Positions 24,451 through 37,470 of a DNA stretch of 64,000 bases are shown here, piece by piece (within the stretch, counting starts at the first letter, position 1; each line of letters opens with the position of its first letter). The notes beneath the pieces were generated by a model, which was given only the letters and a program-made list of their open reading frames with translations, was not told the DNA's origin and made no database searches. The DNA is from Opisthocomus hoazin (Eukaryota > Chordata > Aves > Opisthocomiformes > Opisthocomidae). The stretch covers positions 22,609,537-22,673,536 of the forward strand of contig NC_134428.1 in NCBI RefSeq assembly GCF_030867145.1. The letters are read 5' to 3'. A program made the position numbers and the translations under genes.

Positions 24451-24670
24451 TCAGAGATTTTTGGGATGTGAACGACCAGCCAGAAGGACGCAACAAATTC
24501 AGACCTGGAGGATCAGACACCAGACTGGGGCAAGGTAGTCAGCGGTCCGAGGCAAGACCTTGGTTCTTTGATCTTGCCATTTAATGATGGCCATGACCCA
24601 AAACCCGTCTTCCAGTGTTTTCCAGGGGAGGAAGAAAAATCCCCCTCCTTTTCTGCTGGGGCTGACAAAC
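24451..24670 (+). repeat. Unidentified dispersed repeat, copy A
   Basis: About 220 bases align with 26365-26585 in the same orientation, at roughly 75-80% identity by eye. The best-kept core is CATTTAATGATGGCCATGAC followed by CCAAAAC, and a GAGGAAGAAAAATC block. Both ends of similarity are abrupt. I do not recognise it as a named avian repeat. Confidence 0.75.
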
Positions 24671-26364
24671 CCCCCAGGCACACACGAGATGCTGCACAGT
24701 ATCTTCAAGGCTAAAGAGGCCTTTGCACTGCTACTCACTTTCCTCCAGCTCATGGCTCTGCCCACACCAGTTCAAGAGTTTCAGTGTCTTTTAAGTCCTA
24801 CAAGGGCTCCCTTTAACGCTCTCATTCCTCGAACGGAGCCTGGTTGGAGGAGACCTCCTTCCCGGAGGATAGCGGGTTTCTGGCCCTGGGTTTCTGCCCC
24901 TTCCACCCTGCCCCGATGTCACCAGGGAGCCAAACACCCCCAGATTGCCAGTATGACCCCAAACCCAAAGGCAAAGGCAGGGCAGGATATTTTGGGGACC
25001 GTCTTTATCTGCTGCAGTGAAGATTTAGCACAGGCGTTGCGTAATGCCGGGGGGGCTCGCTGCTCCCCGTCCCCTCTCACCATCAGGGATCAGCAGCTCA
25101 ATTAATCCTCCCTCATTCCCTGCCTGCGGGTACCAGCCCCGGGCGCCCTCTCAGCTCAGCAAGAAGTCAAATCTCTGCCCGACATCGACGTCCACCACCC
25201 CACCGCCATGGCCCAGGGCACCCACCTCCTTTGGGAAGCCCTGCTGAAACGGGGGTGGCCACGAAGGTACCCGCTGGGCAGATGTGGAAGTCCCTAAATT
25301 AACTCCCTTCTCGTTATTTCTGTGTCTCAGCCCCGGGCGCTGTCGGGCGTCGCTTCGTGAAGGGGCCTGGCGGCTGCAGACCCTGCGGGCAGAGATCTGG
25401 GTGGTCAAAAGGTCGTTCTGAAACCAGCAAGGTTCGGCACAGAGCCGCTCGCCTTCCCTCCTCGACTCCTGGCACAGCCCGGGTCCCTGACGGGTGGCTC
25501 GCTCTGCCACACACTGCAGGATCGCAAAAGCAAGAAAGTAGAAGCTAGGAATCCTTTTATTTTATTTTTTTTTTTGTGGCCAGCCCCAAAACAACAACCC
25601 CCGCATGTGTTCCTGGGCAACCCTACAATAAAGAAGGCGAACGCAAAGCCCGGTGCTGGGGAGCCCGGGCACCGCTGTGCTTGATGAGGAGCAGGGCACC
25701 GTTTCTCCAGCAAGCGAAACCAAAACACCAGCAAGGGAAGATTTTTGGGGGGGGGCAAAGACGGTGGCAAGCTGCTGCCCACCACGTACCGAATCGCCGG
25801 GGTCCCGGTCCTGCCTGCCAGCACCCCGTGGAGGTGTAAAGCCAGACATCACGCAGCATCCCGGCACGGCCGCAGTGGCAACGGGTGGGCACGGAGCAAA
25901 GGTGCCCTGCGGCTGGGGCAGCAGCCAGGTCTGGTGGCACTGGGGAGGGTGGGACAAGGTGACCTGCCCCCAGTGAAGAGCCGCATGGAGAGTTACACAA
26001 CGCCGGCACGGCCGCCCTTGGCTGCATGCGCGGTGCACGCTCCGATCGACGCGGCCCCGGCCGCCCTCCGACATCCCCGCGGGGAGAGAACTTTGCAAGT
26101 GGCGTAAATGCAAGCACACGTGAGTGGGGGGGCCCTGCTCCTGCTCCAGTGTGTCCCCCCCTCCCAGCCCTGGATGTCCCACAGCGGTCCCCAGCGATGG
26201 TCAGGGCTCACCAGCATCCCGCTGTCCCCTGGCTCAGCTGTGCCGATGGCTGGGGGGTCGGGAGGGCCGTGATGGTGCTCTGCGGAGTCGTAGGACGGGA
26301 CAAGCACCCACCATCAGCACCCTGCCGATCCAACGCAGCGGCTTAGGCAGTGTGCGGCCCCGAC

Positions 26365-26585
26365 TCAGGGATTGTTAGGACATCAAGGACCAGCCAGTAG
26401 GATGCAACGAATCCAGACCTGGGGGCTGTGACACAGGATTAGGACAAGGCAGTCGGTGGCTGGAGGCAGGACCTTGGTTTTTTTGAACTTGTCATTTAAT
26501 GATGGCCATGACCCAAAACACCCCTTCAAGCCTTTTCCAGCGGAGGAAGAAAAATCACCCTTCTTTTCTGTTGGGGGTGGTAAAC
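26365..26585 (+). repeat. Unidentified dispersed repeat, copy B
   Basis: Second copy of the element at 24451-24670, about 1.9 kb away and in the same orientation. A GGGGAAACTGAGGCACG motif lies about 90 bases beyond its right end but has no counterpart beside copy A. The element could be an old transposon or a local segmental duplication. Confidence 0.75.
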
Positions 26586-26670
26586 ACTTGCTGGTCCCAC
26601 CAGCGCTGACACCAGCAGCAAGAGCCCTCCCCTTAACACAAGGTGCAGCAGGGATGCTTTTGTCCATAGA

Positions 26671-26690
26671 GAAGGGGAAACTGAGGCACG
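26671..26690 (-). repeat. MIR-like motif, copy 4 (inverted)
   Basis: The minus strand reads CGTGCCTCAGTTTCCCCTTC. It lies just beyond repeat copy B. Confidence 0.3.
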
Positions 26691-27417
26691 GTGGGTGGAT
26701 GGGCCCGAGCACAGGGATCAGCTGCAGCTCATGTCATCGCCTTTCCCCCAGCCTGGCCTGGCCCGAGTTCGAGGTATTTATAAAGCCGATAAGGGAGCAG
26801 AAAGAATTTTCCAAATGCCAAAGTTACGTAACCTCTCCTCGTCCTTCACGGACATCGTCTGTAATTACAGGCTCGGTGGGACAGGGAGACCTCCATGGCG
26901 GGGCTCGTGGGGGGCACCACTCCCGGCATCACCCCAAAGGGCTTCACCCTCCTCTCCCTCACCATGGCGGGTCCGCAGGGGCAAGCACCAGCCCGTCCCA
27001 TCCCCGTGGGACCCCGTCCCTGGGGAACACTGGTGGCATCGTGGCCGGTCCCCCTGGCCTGCGTGGAGGACCCCGGGTTTTTGGGTGGCTGCGGGTGGCT
27101 GATCCCCCCGGGGTGCGCACGCCCCGCCAGCCCATCCCGGCACGCGCTGGATGTCAGAGCAGATGACAGCCCGAACGCGGCTGACATTGCCATGGAGACT
27201 ATCAAAGGCTGCTGCTGGGACGACTCGTGCGGAGATGCTGCACCAGCACCTGCCCCCACAAAACGCTGACACACATCCCCACCCCCCCCCCCCGAGCGAC
27301 TGTGGGCCCTCCCTGCCCTCCACCAGCCCCATTTCCACCACTTTTTGCCCCATGACACCCTCAGGCAGCTTCCGAAACCTCGTCCATCACCTCGCAGTTG
27401 CCTCCAACTCCACCAGC

Positions 27418-27434
27418 CGTGCCTCAGTTTCCCC
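27418..27434 (+). repeat. MIR-like motif, copy 3
   Basis: CGTGCCTCAGTTTCCCC, the same 17-base core as the copy at 62796. The flanks are not recognisably related. Confidence 0.3.
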
Positions 27435-29353
27435 AGCCCTGCGCTTGCTGCCTGGGGGGGGATGGTGTCCCCTCCCTGGGATATTTTTCTCTCGCCCAAC
27501 TTCGGCCAAGGCAGCGGAGTTGGAGGGAGGCTGAGCGAAGGCTCCGTCGCTGTGGCAACCCGCCGCGGCCGTCTCCAGGCGACCGCCCAGGGATGCTGCA
27601 GAGCCGCTCCGGAGGCAGAGCGAGAAGGACCATGACGGGGGGGTGGGAAAAGGCATCCATAGGGATGTCAACCTGCCCCTCCACTCCCCTACCAAAACCG
27701 CAGCCTGGATCACTGCAATGAGGTGTAAAAACACCCCCAAAACCAGCCGCTGACTAGACTCTGGCAGCCAGCTGAGAACTGACAAACTCGTGGCACCCCA
27801 GGCCGGCTGGCAGCGAAGGCAGCAGGATGCTACCCGTTTCAGGGACACCTGCAGGGCTGTGGAAATAATTGCTGGTAATAAGCCCGTTAGCCTCTTAACC
27901 CTCATTAAGCGGCTTAGGGGGACAAGCGCCGTTATACGCAAACCCGGAGGTGGAGAAGGCCCTTGTCAGGGCAAAGGGGTGTTACTGCTGGGGTCGGGAC
28001 CTCAGCGGGTGCTTGGGGGGTGTCACAGGGGGCACAGCTCCAGCCCTTCCCCCTCCAAGCTCCCCTTCTCCATCCGTCCCCTCCATTGCTCTTTGCCAGC
28101 CAGGCCCATCGGCAGCTCCCGGCAGCGCTGAGCAGCGGGCAGGGATGGTGAGGATGGGCTGTCACACCCGTGTGACGAGTGTGGGAGGTCTCAGCCGCAG
28201 TCACGCTGGCGGGGGGAGCGGGGCGGCTGACAGCGAGGGGCGAGGGCCCGGCCAGCGCCCGACACCGCGGCTGGGGAACGGAGCGGGATGCTTCTAATCA
28301 CTCCCGTTGGAAAAGGTCCCATTTTTACATTTGCTAAATTAAAGGATGTCAGAATCTGATGCCAAGCCCAGGCTCCCTCGGAAATTTAAACTAATGACAG
28401 CGAAGAAAATGAGCTGAAACCAGAGCACAAGTGCTCCCACGTTATCCAGCCGCACCAGCCACGACCAAGGCAGGGTTTAGCTGGCAGCTTGCAAAGCACC
28501 AACCATCACAAAAATCTCAGCTTTTTGACCCAAAATTCAACTGTTCCCACCCTGCTCAGTCTGAAAGTGCATCGCTGGCAGCCGGGCAGGCTGGGCCGCT
28601 GTGGCAGGGTCCCTGGTGAGACACCTATCCTCCTCCAAGGGCAAATACCTCCTTCTTTGATGGATACAGCTGCTCTAGGCAACGGGGTTTCCACCAGCAC
28701 GGGGTGGAACTGGGGAGAGCAGAGTGGCGAGTGCGATGGCCGCATTTCTCCAGATCTGGTGATTCCTACAGCTGGCTCCGTCCTGCCTGGCCCCACGCCG
28801 GGGTCCCGGCACAGCTCTGGGGCTGCCGGCTGCCTCACAGCCCCTTTGCTGCCCTCTCCGCCATGGAAATACCAGGGCTCAGGCGAGGGTTTCGTTCCCT
28901 GGCACTCTCCGGGCTCTGCTGGGGTGTTTTTGTGCTGCAGCTGAGCAAAACCACAGGGTGGTGTTGGGGTTGGTTTTTTTTTTTCCATTTATAATTTTCT
29001 CCGCGAGATAAAATTAAACAAAGAAGCCCTTCTGAGAGCAGTGCGAGGAAGGGAGCCTGCTTTCCTACAGATGTGCGTGTCCTCAGCGATTACAACCGCC
29101 AAATTAAGCTTTCCCTGTGGCTGGGACATTTACACGATCCCCCCCCACTGAGTCTCCTGCGGTTTCCCTGGTAGGAGACTGGCTCGCTCTGCCTCTCCAT
29201 GAGGTCATTACCCAAACACCTATTTTTCACAAAAGCAGCAAAAATGAGAGGTTTTTTTTCCCTCACCTCACCAAGTTGCCATCAAATTAGGATGGTCTTG
29301 AGCGTGAGGCTAGGAGTGCTTGGCAAAGCAGCGTGTGCTGGTGGAGTAGAAGA

Positions 29354-29555
29354 ATAGGATGGGATAGGATAGGATAGGATAGGATAGGATAGGATAGGAT
29401 AGGATAGGACGGAACGGAACGGAATGGAACAGAATAAGATAGAATAGAATAGAATAGAATAGAATAGAATAGAATAGAATAGAATAGAATAGAATAGAAT
29501 AGAATAGAATAGAATAGAATAGAATAGAATAGAATAGAATAGAATAGAATAGAAT
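29354..29555. repeat. Compound pentanucleotide microsatellite
   Basis: About nine (ATAGG)n units, a short GGAAC/GGAAT transition, then about 24 units of (ATAGA)n ending at 29555. The gradual unit change suggests step-wise mutation and re-expansion. It lies in the presumed KCNJ12 5' intron. Confidence 0.96.
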
Positions 29556-32500
29556 GCGGCTGTGCATCTCCCAGGGGATGGGGCTGCCGAGGAGGGGCAA
29601 TGCTGTGGTTCAGGAGTGGGGAGGGGACTGCTGGCTGCAGCCCCCAGACCCAAGAGGAACGAGCATGGCATAAGACTTGCGAGCACAGCTAAACTTTCCA
29701 ACTTCGTCAGGTCCGGGAGCCGGCGCAGAAGCCATTGCCATAGCTTTGCAGACCACCGGTGGGGATTGTAGCACAATCTGGACCACGGATCTATGCAAAT
29801 CCCCAAGGCAGAAGTCTTTATGGAGGCATATGACAACCGAAAAAGAATAGCGCTCAGTGCTCTACTCCCACACGCCACCCCCCAACTTCACCATCATTTA
29901 AATCAGTCTTAAGTTGGAAGAATTCAAATCAACACTGTCGTCACAGAGCCAAGCAGAGAGGTGACACAACTTGGTTGCTGCCAGGGAAATTACCCCCCCT
30001 GAGACTCCAAACCCATCAGCCCATCACTTTTTGAAGTCCTATCGAGGAAAACAAATGAACTCGCAACCCGCTGCCCCCAGCCCTCCTTCCCCTCCGGCCA
30101 GGGCTGCCGGAGAGATTTCCAACCAACCTTCCCCTGGGGATCAACAGGAGGGGGAACGCGGGGAGAAAAAAATATCCAAGACATGCTGCTGAGGCTGGAG
30201 AGCCACAGTTGGAAAAGAAATCAAGCTCCCAAAGAGAGAGATGCCAAGGAGAGATGTTGTTCCTCAGAGAAACAGGACATTACTCTCCGAGGGGGAGGAA
30301 GGGAGGAGGAAGGCTCGTACCACCTCTTTCAGCTGCCTGGTGTAGGTGCTCAGGGGCTCCGTGCACGGCAGCCTGCTCGAGCTGCTTGTCCCCGCTGTGC
30401 GATGCTGCGGACACAGATGGCATCACAGCTACTGACTTCTTTCTGTTGTGTTTTATTTTTTTTTTAATTTTTTTACCCTAAAAGCCCATTTTCAATATGG
30501 GGGAAAGGTTGTTGGGTTCTGTTAGCAGCCAGGCAGATGCAGAGCCGCTCTCCGGGCTCCTGGAGACCTCCCAGCCTTCCTGCACCACATGCTCAAACCC
30601 TCCGTGGTCTTAGGGAACGCGGCTTGGCATCAGCAAACTCCTCGGGGCTCATAGGGGAGTCACACAGGGAAGAAGCTGGGGGAAAAAATGGTACATTGCT
30701 ATTGCCAGAAACGCCCAAATCAGGTCCCAGTCCAGTCCAGGGGGTGAAGGATCGGCCGTTCAGATTTTCCTTGCACAATCTTTTCGGGTTGCACGAGCAG
30801 TGGGATCGAGCTGGAAGCAAGCAGGGGAGATCGTTTCAGTGCACTCCTGGCTGCTCCCCTGGAACCGCCCAATCTGGCCAGTTCAGCAGAATTTCTGCAG
30901 CAGGCGGTTCCTGCAGGAGGTTTTCTACCTGTGCCCTTGGGCAAAGCCCCGACAGCCTCCTTCGCTGGGAACAAGCTAGCTGCCTCCTGAAGGCAGCACC
31001 TGGGGAGGCGGGAGGGAGAGGGGACGGGGAGCAGAGCTGGCCCCACTATAAATAACCCCACGGAAAGGAAACAGGAGAAAAAGCAGCAAACAGAAACCGG
31101 CAAATGCAGAGAGGTGGGTTTGGCTGCGGGCACTCGGTGCAAACAGCTCCTCATGCTCCGAGTGACCCCGTAGAATCGGGCGCAAGAGAAAACGGGATCC
31201 ATCGCAGCTCAGTGGAGCAGGATCCAGCCCGGCCATCGCCTTGCTGTGAGCAGCACAGGGAACCAACCCAGAGCACTGGGCAGGGTGTGAGGTGTGCAAT
31301 GCACAGTTGGTGTCGAGACCTCATCAGCTCTGCTTCATTAAAAAAGATAAAGGTGAGAAAGGGGAGAGTTTAATTAAGGAGGGTTAAATTAAGGTGCCCG
31401 TTGGACCATGCCACCACAGCACTGGCCTGGTTTCTGGCATGACCAGCACTGAACACCCAGCGATCCCATCCCCAAAGTGCCAGCAAGCTGTGAAATAGCC
31501 TGTGCTGAAGGCAATCGCTGTTTGCAATCTGTGGTCCCGCAGAAAAAGAGGCAGAAAAAGCAACTTCTCAGAAAAGAGGAATTGCAGAAGCTCGGTAAGC
31601 ATGGTGGCCAGCAGGTCACAACCGGCGGTGCTGGAGTGATTCATCCTGAACAAGCTGGATTTAGCCAAACTACCCTAAAATAAGGCAGGGAAAACATACC
31701 CTACTGATGCCGGCCGGGTATGAGCCCACGGAAGCGATGGGGCCAGCGGAGAGGAGATAGAGCGGGATCATCCCCACCGCTGCTTTCCCCTCCGCCTCCA
31801 GAAAAATGAATGAAAAGCTTCAATCCCAGCTCCCACATCTGAATACTCTACCGAAACGCATTAAATAGACTTTATTTTTTTTCCTCTTGTCCCAGCCCAT
31901 CTTCCCGGAGCACACTGGTCCCTGTCCCCAAGGGCTGCCGGAGGAGCCGGGGACGGGGCACCGCTCCGCAGCGTCCACTGGACTGGTTTTCCCTAGAAAA
32001 TACTCCGAGCCGCTTCAATTTTTCTTGTGTGTAACTTATGATTAAAGCTGAGCAAATAATTCAGGGCAAAAGCTCCAGCAACAACATTTTGCCTTTTCAT
32101 TTTCCGCTCTCGAGCTGCCTGCAATTTTCCCAGCGCTCGCGGATGATTTAAAGACCTGTCTCTGGATGGGAGCGCCGTGCTGCGACGGCGGCTGCGAGTG
32201 TTTGATGGCCCGAATCTCACGTGCGCGGATAAGGACACACCGGACACGTAAGGATGGATGAGCCTTTCCCGGTACCCTAATTAGACGAGCAGCATTTGCA
32301 AGTGGGTTATGGGATGTTTTTCTGCATTTGAGACCTGCAAATGCTTCGTGCGGAGTTAACGACCGCCTGTTCGTTAGGCTCGGCTCGGTGAGGGCTTCGC
32401 TTTACGGCTCGTCATTTTTCCAGCTGACGGTACCAGCCCAGGCGCAAGATTCCCACAGAGCCCCCTCGTTCCCAGCCCCTCTTTGCACCCCAAAGCATCG

Positions 32501-35500
32501 CTAAGGCCACGGGGAAGACGTGGGGAGGATGGGGCCGCGGGCAGAGCCACGGGGCTGTGGGGCTGCGACGGCTCTGACCTTCTGGCGCCGCGGCCGTCCC
32601 AGGCGTTGGCTTCCTCGTTAGCGGAGAGGTTAGGGCGAACGGATCAGCTCCCCGCGGCGCTTGTGGGACACGGGCTGGCGAAGGCAGCTCGCCCCGACGC
32701 TCGGGCAAGCACCAGCTGATAAAAAAGCAAGGAGGGGAGAGCTGCGCTCTGGGTTTGCGGTGCTGGAGTGCCCGAATCAGAGGTCCTCATGCTCGGAGTA
32801 AGAGCCTGTCCCCCCCCAACCCTGTCCGTCTGTCCCTGGGAACCCCACGCTGGGGTAAAGCAGGGTCCGTCCCCGAGGCCACGCAAACTCCCTACTCTAA
32901 GAGATGCCCTCAGCCCCTTTCCCAGAGGACACCCACTGCTGTCACCCCAGACACTCATTGGGGGTGTTGAAGGGGCTGACAAAGTGACAACCACGTCCCG
33001 TTCGGAGACCCAGCCTCGGAGAAAGGAACCGCTCCCAGGTTTGGGCAGGGCGGCCGCTGCCACCCGGGTTGGAGCAAGCCAATGACATTAGCCTCCTGCT
33101 GTAAAGACCCCCCAGAGCAGCTCGTGCATGGGACAGGAGCCATTTAATGCCCCCCCCCAGCACCCAAAAGGGACTGGGGCCACTCTCGGGGCCACCCCAG
33201 GTGACCGAGCCTGGGGCTCCATTAAGTCCCTGCTGGAAATCCCTCTCCAGCCGAAAGGCTTTCTCCTCCCGTTGCGTAATTGCACTTTGTTGAGCAAACC
33301 CAGCCGCCGGCGACGCGTTTTCTCCAGCACCACCGCTCTCCCGCAACATTTTCCTTATTCCTTTTACTCACTCTGGACGGCCAGCGAAGCACCAGAAGGA
33401 AAGAGAGATAAACCCAACACCCATCCCGCCCATAAAGCAAAACTCTGGGTGAATAAAGGGGGGAAGAAAAGCAGAGAGTAGTGTCAGGTGCCTCTCCCCA
33501 GTCCATCCCCTCCCGGTTTGCCTTGTGGGGGTTTGACAAAAGTGCTTTTCGGCTGACAAAATGATTACAGGGTGCCGAGACAGTAAGTTGCACATGGATT
33601 TCTTTCCTGCATTCCAAGCAGGGCAAGAGCACGGCTGCAAAAGCAGCTGCACCTCTGGGGGGGTCGCAGTGGTGGGGGAGAGGGGAGGTGGCAGGAAGGG
33701 GGGATATTTTTGTGGGATATTTTCTGCTCGGGGAAAAAAAATCAAGGAGAGCAGGTGGGAGCGTGAACGAGCGTGCGAAGCCCGCGATGGAGTGAGGATG
33801 GGTTTGGGAGGATGCTGGTGCCGGCGTCCGGACCTGCTGGAGGTGGGAAGGGGAGAAGCTGGAGCCGCTGCCCCACGGAGCAGGGTCAGATCCTGTGGCC
33901 TTGCTGCGAGGCGGCGGTCCGGGCAGCGGCAGGGCTGGGAGCGTGCGTGCAGCGTGCGTGCATCTCCCCGGTGGGAATCAAGACCGACCGGGGCAGAGCC
34001 AGGTGCCCGGGTGCACTCGGGCTCCCCGCGCCGGCAGGCAGTGGGCGCTGGGCAGGGGGGGGGAGGAGAGGAGGATTTCAGCTCCAAACTCAATCTGTTG
34101 GAGAACTTGGCCTGCTCCCCGTCAAGCTGAAAATAGCACATATGTAAGGACGTGCACGCAGTGCTGGCTGTGTCCTCGCCGAGCGCTTCCTTCCTGCTGC
34201 GCTCCACGCAGCATCCCGGCCCTCCGCCTGCCGCCTCCGGCCCCCCGCAGCCCCCGCACCCCCCCACGGGGGCCAGGTCTTGGGCAAGGGATTTTTTTTT
34301 TTGGCTCCTTAGTGCATCCTTATTTCGGCAAAGCGGTGCACGGACGCGGAGCTGGAGCCCGGTCCTTTCACCTTCAGCTGCTTTTCACGAGGTTCGTTCG
34401 GCGGCAGCATCCCCGTCGTTATCATCTGGATCGGGCGAGGATGAGTGCGGCTCACGGCGGGAGCTGAGCTTTATTAGAAACAGGCATCTGGCTCCAGCCT
34501 CCCCGCCACTGCCTCTGGCCGGGACTCGGGCTCGGGATGGGGCCACGAGCACACACACGAGTGCCCAGGCAGCTGCGGTAGCAGGCGGGGAACCTCCATG
34601 AGTCCCCGTTTCCCCAGATTTTATCTCCAAACCCCTTATTGGCCATGGGAAAAAAAAAAAAAGACATCGTCTTCCTCTGCAGGGGCACGTGCTGCCCGGC
34701 CGGGGTCGAGCCCCAGCTCTCGGAGGGACGCTGAGCTAGCAGAGTGTGCGGCAAGCTGGAGGATGGAGATAATCCTGGCAGCAACCAGACCCGATTCCTT
34801 GTAGCAGAGAAGGAAGAGAAGAGGCCGAGCTCCCCACGGGCATCGGCACAGGAATAATGGGAGAGCTTTGCCGGGACATTGGCCGCAGCTCTGAGCAAAG
34901 CTGCTCTCCTCTCCCATCCCTGCTTTGAATTCCCCCTAAAGCAACGTCCAGGACAGGTACCCCAGGAGACACAGGGTTTCTCTCAATGAGGCTTACGGGG
35001 TGATAGCCGGGGGATGTAGTAAGTGCAAAAAAGCAGCTAACAGCAGGGGCTGGGGAGGGACACACCAGTCACCGGCATGGCACATCGTGTACGGTGGAAG
35101 AGGGTCCGTGTGTGGGCTGTCTGGTGCTCAGCGTGCCTGGGGTGCACGGCACGGCCGCTGCCGGATGAGCCCCTCGCCAGAGGAGCGAGGGCAGCCCTCC
35201 AGCCAGGCAGTCCGGTGTCTCAGGGCACGGCCCCGCACCGGCACCCCGCAGGAGAGGCATCGCCTGGTGACAGTGCATTTCCCACCCCAATTCTCCGCTC
35301 TGCCGCGGTGTTGCTTTACGGCGACAGCTGCCTCATGCTGCAGAGCCTGGCTGGGGATGGCAGCTGGGTGCCAGGGGACATCACCGGCTGGGCAGGGACC
35401 AAGCGCAGCTCTAACAGACACTGCCCTCCGCAGAGCACCAAAAATGCACCTGAGCATCGCCAAAACCCCACTGCTTTCCGCCGGCCTCTGAGGAACGGCA

Positions 35501-37107
35501 TTAGCGAGCGTGTGGTATCAGCTCTCCTGAAACAAAGCCATTGTGGTCGAGGCAGGTTCCTTATTAATTCTTTCCTCTCTTTAATTTCAATTTTTTCCTG
35601 GTTCCCTTTCCAATTGGGTTGGGTAGAGGCCCCACCACGGCCAGCCTGTGTCCCTGTGGCGCGGTGCCACTGGCGTTCTCGCTCCGTGGCATAGGGACGT
35701 GATGGGTGGCTGCATTTGGGGTCGATGGTGAGCTCAGAGGCAGACAACAGGAAGGGAAACCTGGATGGGGCCGAGACCCCCGAGCAGAGGGGAAAGGGAA
35801 GGTGGGGAGCACCGAAATAATGCCCTGGGGCTCAGTGGCCAGGCAGCAGGGTGGTGGGGATGCACGGCCGGGTCCTGGCCCCGTCCACCTCCCAGCTGGG
35901 AGGATGGAGACAGGGAACTGCCACTTCTTGAAAGTGCATCGTCTGGTGAAACATCCCAGCTTCTCCCCAGACACTGCCCTTGAGGACAGACCGCAGGGAA
36001 TGGGGTGGGACAGGGCCCCGTCAGCACCCGCAAAACCCACCCAGCGATTGCCTTTCCCTCCTCTGCCAGCAGCACCCGCCTCGGTCACCCATCACCGACA
36101 CACTCCCTTGCACCCTTGTGTCCCCTCATTGCCCTCATCCCCCAGGACCCTAAAAAGCACCCCTTCCCCCATTACATCCGCATCCTTCGCCCCTGCAGTC
36201 CCCTCCAGCGCCAGCCCTGCAGCGCCCATCGCCATTGCTGTCATCGACGTGTCCCCAGAGCCCAGGGGACGCTGGCGTGCAGGGGTCCCTACGCAGGGGA
36301 CAGTGCGTGGGTGCTATATGGCCCCGGGGGGCTCCTGCGGCACCCACCTGCCCGCCCTTACATAAACTGCCTGGAGCCGGGGCTGTTTTCGTTTGTGTTG
36401 CCTACAGCGCTGCGCTCTTCAACTTTATTTGCATAACAAATAATTAATAATAATTAATGACTGGGAGAACGGTGCAGATTGCCAGATTTTGCTAATTAGT
36501 GAACAAGCATCGCTGCAAAAGCGAAGGCAGGTGTCACGCGGGCCCCTCTCCCTGCCGAGGGTGGGCTGTGGCCACGGACGCAACGGGGACGATGGCCCCA
36601 TGGGACTCGCAGCCCTTTTGGGGAGGAAGAGGAGGAGGAGGAGGAGGCAGCAGCGCTGCTGGTGGTGGTGGGATGGGTCAAGGGTGCTCGCAGGGTTTCG
36701 GCTGGTGCCTATGAGCGGGTGCCTCGACGCGGCCCCGCTGTGTGCCCGCATGCATCGCACGGCATCCCACACCCTGCTTTCTTCGTGCACTTATTAGAGC
36801 CCAGGACAACACTGCTTAATTGTCTGATGATGGCACCGCTCCACGTAATTAATGGGAAAACCGGCACCAGCTCCTTAGAGAAAAGCCCCGCAGACGAATG
36901 GTGCCGGGGATGTTCTCCCCCCCCGGGCCCCTGGCAGGCAGCCCCTCACCCAGGGAAGGGGGGGCTGGCAGCCCCAGACAGAGCAGGGAGGCTGGGGGTG
37001 ACCAGCACTCCTGCTCGGTGACACTTGGGGTGCAGGGTGACATGGCAGCCACTGGCTGGGCCTCACACAGCTGCAGATGACTTGGGGCTTGGGAGCACCG
37101 AGCATCG
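29556..37107. other. Presumed KCNJ12 intron, middle part
   Basis: Unique sequence with the CpG-rich segment at 33760-34740, an AT-rich homeodomain-type cluster at 36425-36462 and a GGA-rich run at 36620-36670. No exon supported. Confidence 0.5.
33760..34740. promoter_or_regulatory. CpG-rich island-like segment
   Basis: The local CpG density is high (33880-34040, 34170-34260 and 34340-34560), with a small GCGTGCGTGCA duplication near 33940-33962. No exon could be supported. It may be an alternative promoter or an intronic island of KCNJ12. Confidence 0.3.
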
Positions 37108-37470
37108 CAGGGAGGGGACAGGGAAAGGGAAAGGGAAAAAGGAAAAAAGGAAAAGGAGAAAAGGAAGAAAGAAAGAAAAAGAAAAGAAAAGGAAAAAGGA
37201 AAAGAAAAGAAAAATAAGAAAATGGAAAAAAATGCAGGCAAAGGAAGAGAAGAGAGGAGAAGAGAGGAGAAGAGAGGAGAAGAGAGGAGAAGAGAGGAGA
37301 GAAGAGAGGAGAAGAGAAGGGAAGGAAAGGAAAGGAAAGGAAAGGAAAGGAAAGGAAAGGAAAGGAAAGGAAAGGAAAGGAAAGGAAAGGAAAGGAAAGG
37401 AAAGGAAAGGAAAGGAAAGGAAAGGAAAGGAAAGGAAAGGAAAGGAAAGGAAAGGAAAGGAAAGGAAAAA
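37108..37470. repeat. 360-bp polypurine tract with (AAAGG)n array
   Basis: Irregular G/A sequence, then five or so AGAGAGGAGA 10-mers (37246-37316), then about 29 units of AAAGG (37323-37468). It is nearly free of pyrimidines on the plus strand. The long frames with K/E/R or FLSFP repeats through it are not genes. Confidence 0.97.

Larger units (their letters stand above)
24671..29353. other. Presumed KCNJ12 intron, region of the repeat pair
   Basis: Apart from repeat copy B and two MIR-like motifs, this is unique GC-rich sequence with scattered CpG clusters (27530-27610, 28200-28270). No gene recognised. Confidence 0.5.

Noticed and set aside
29282..29878. 198-residue minus-strand frame with FYSILFYSIL repeats
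   Set aside because: Translation of the ATAGA pentanucleotide array.
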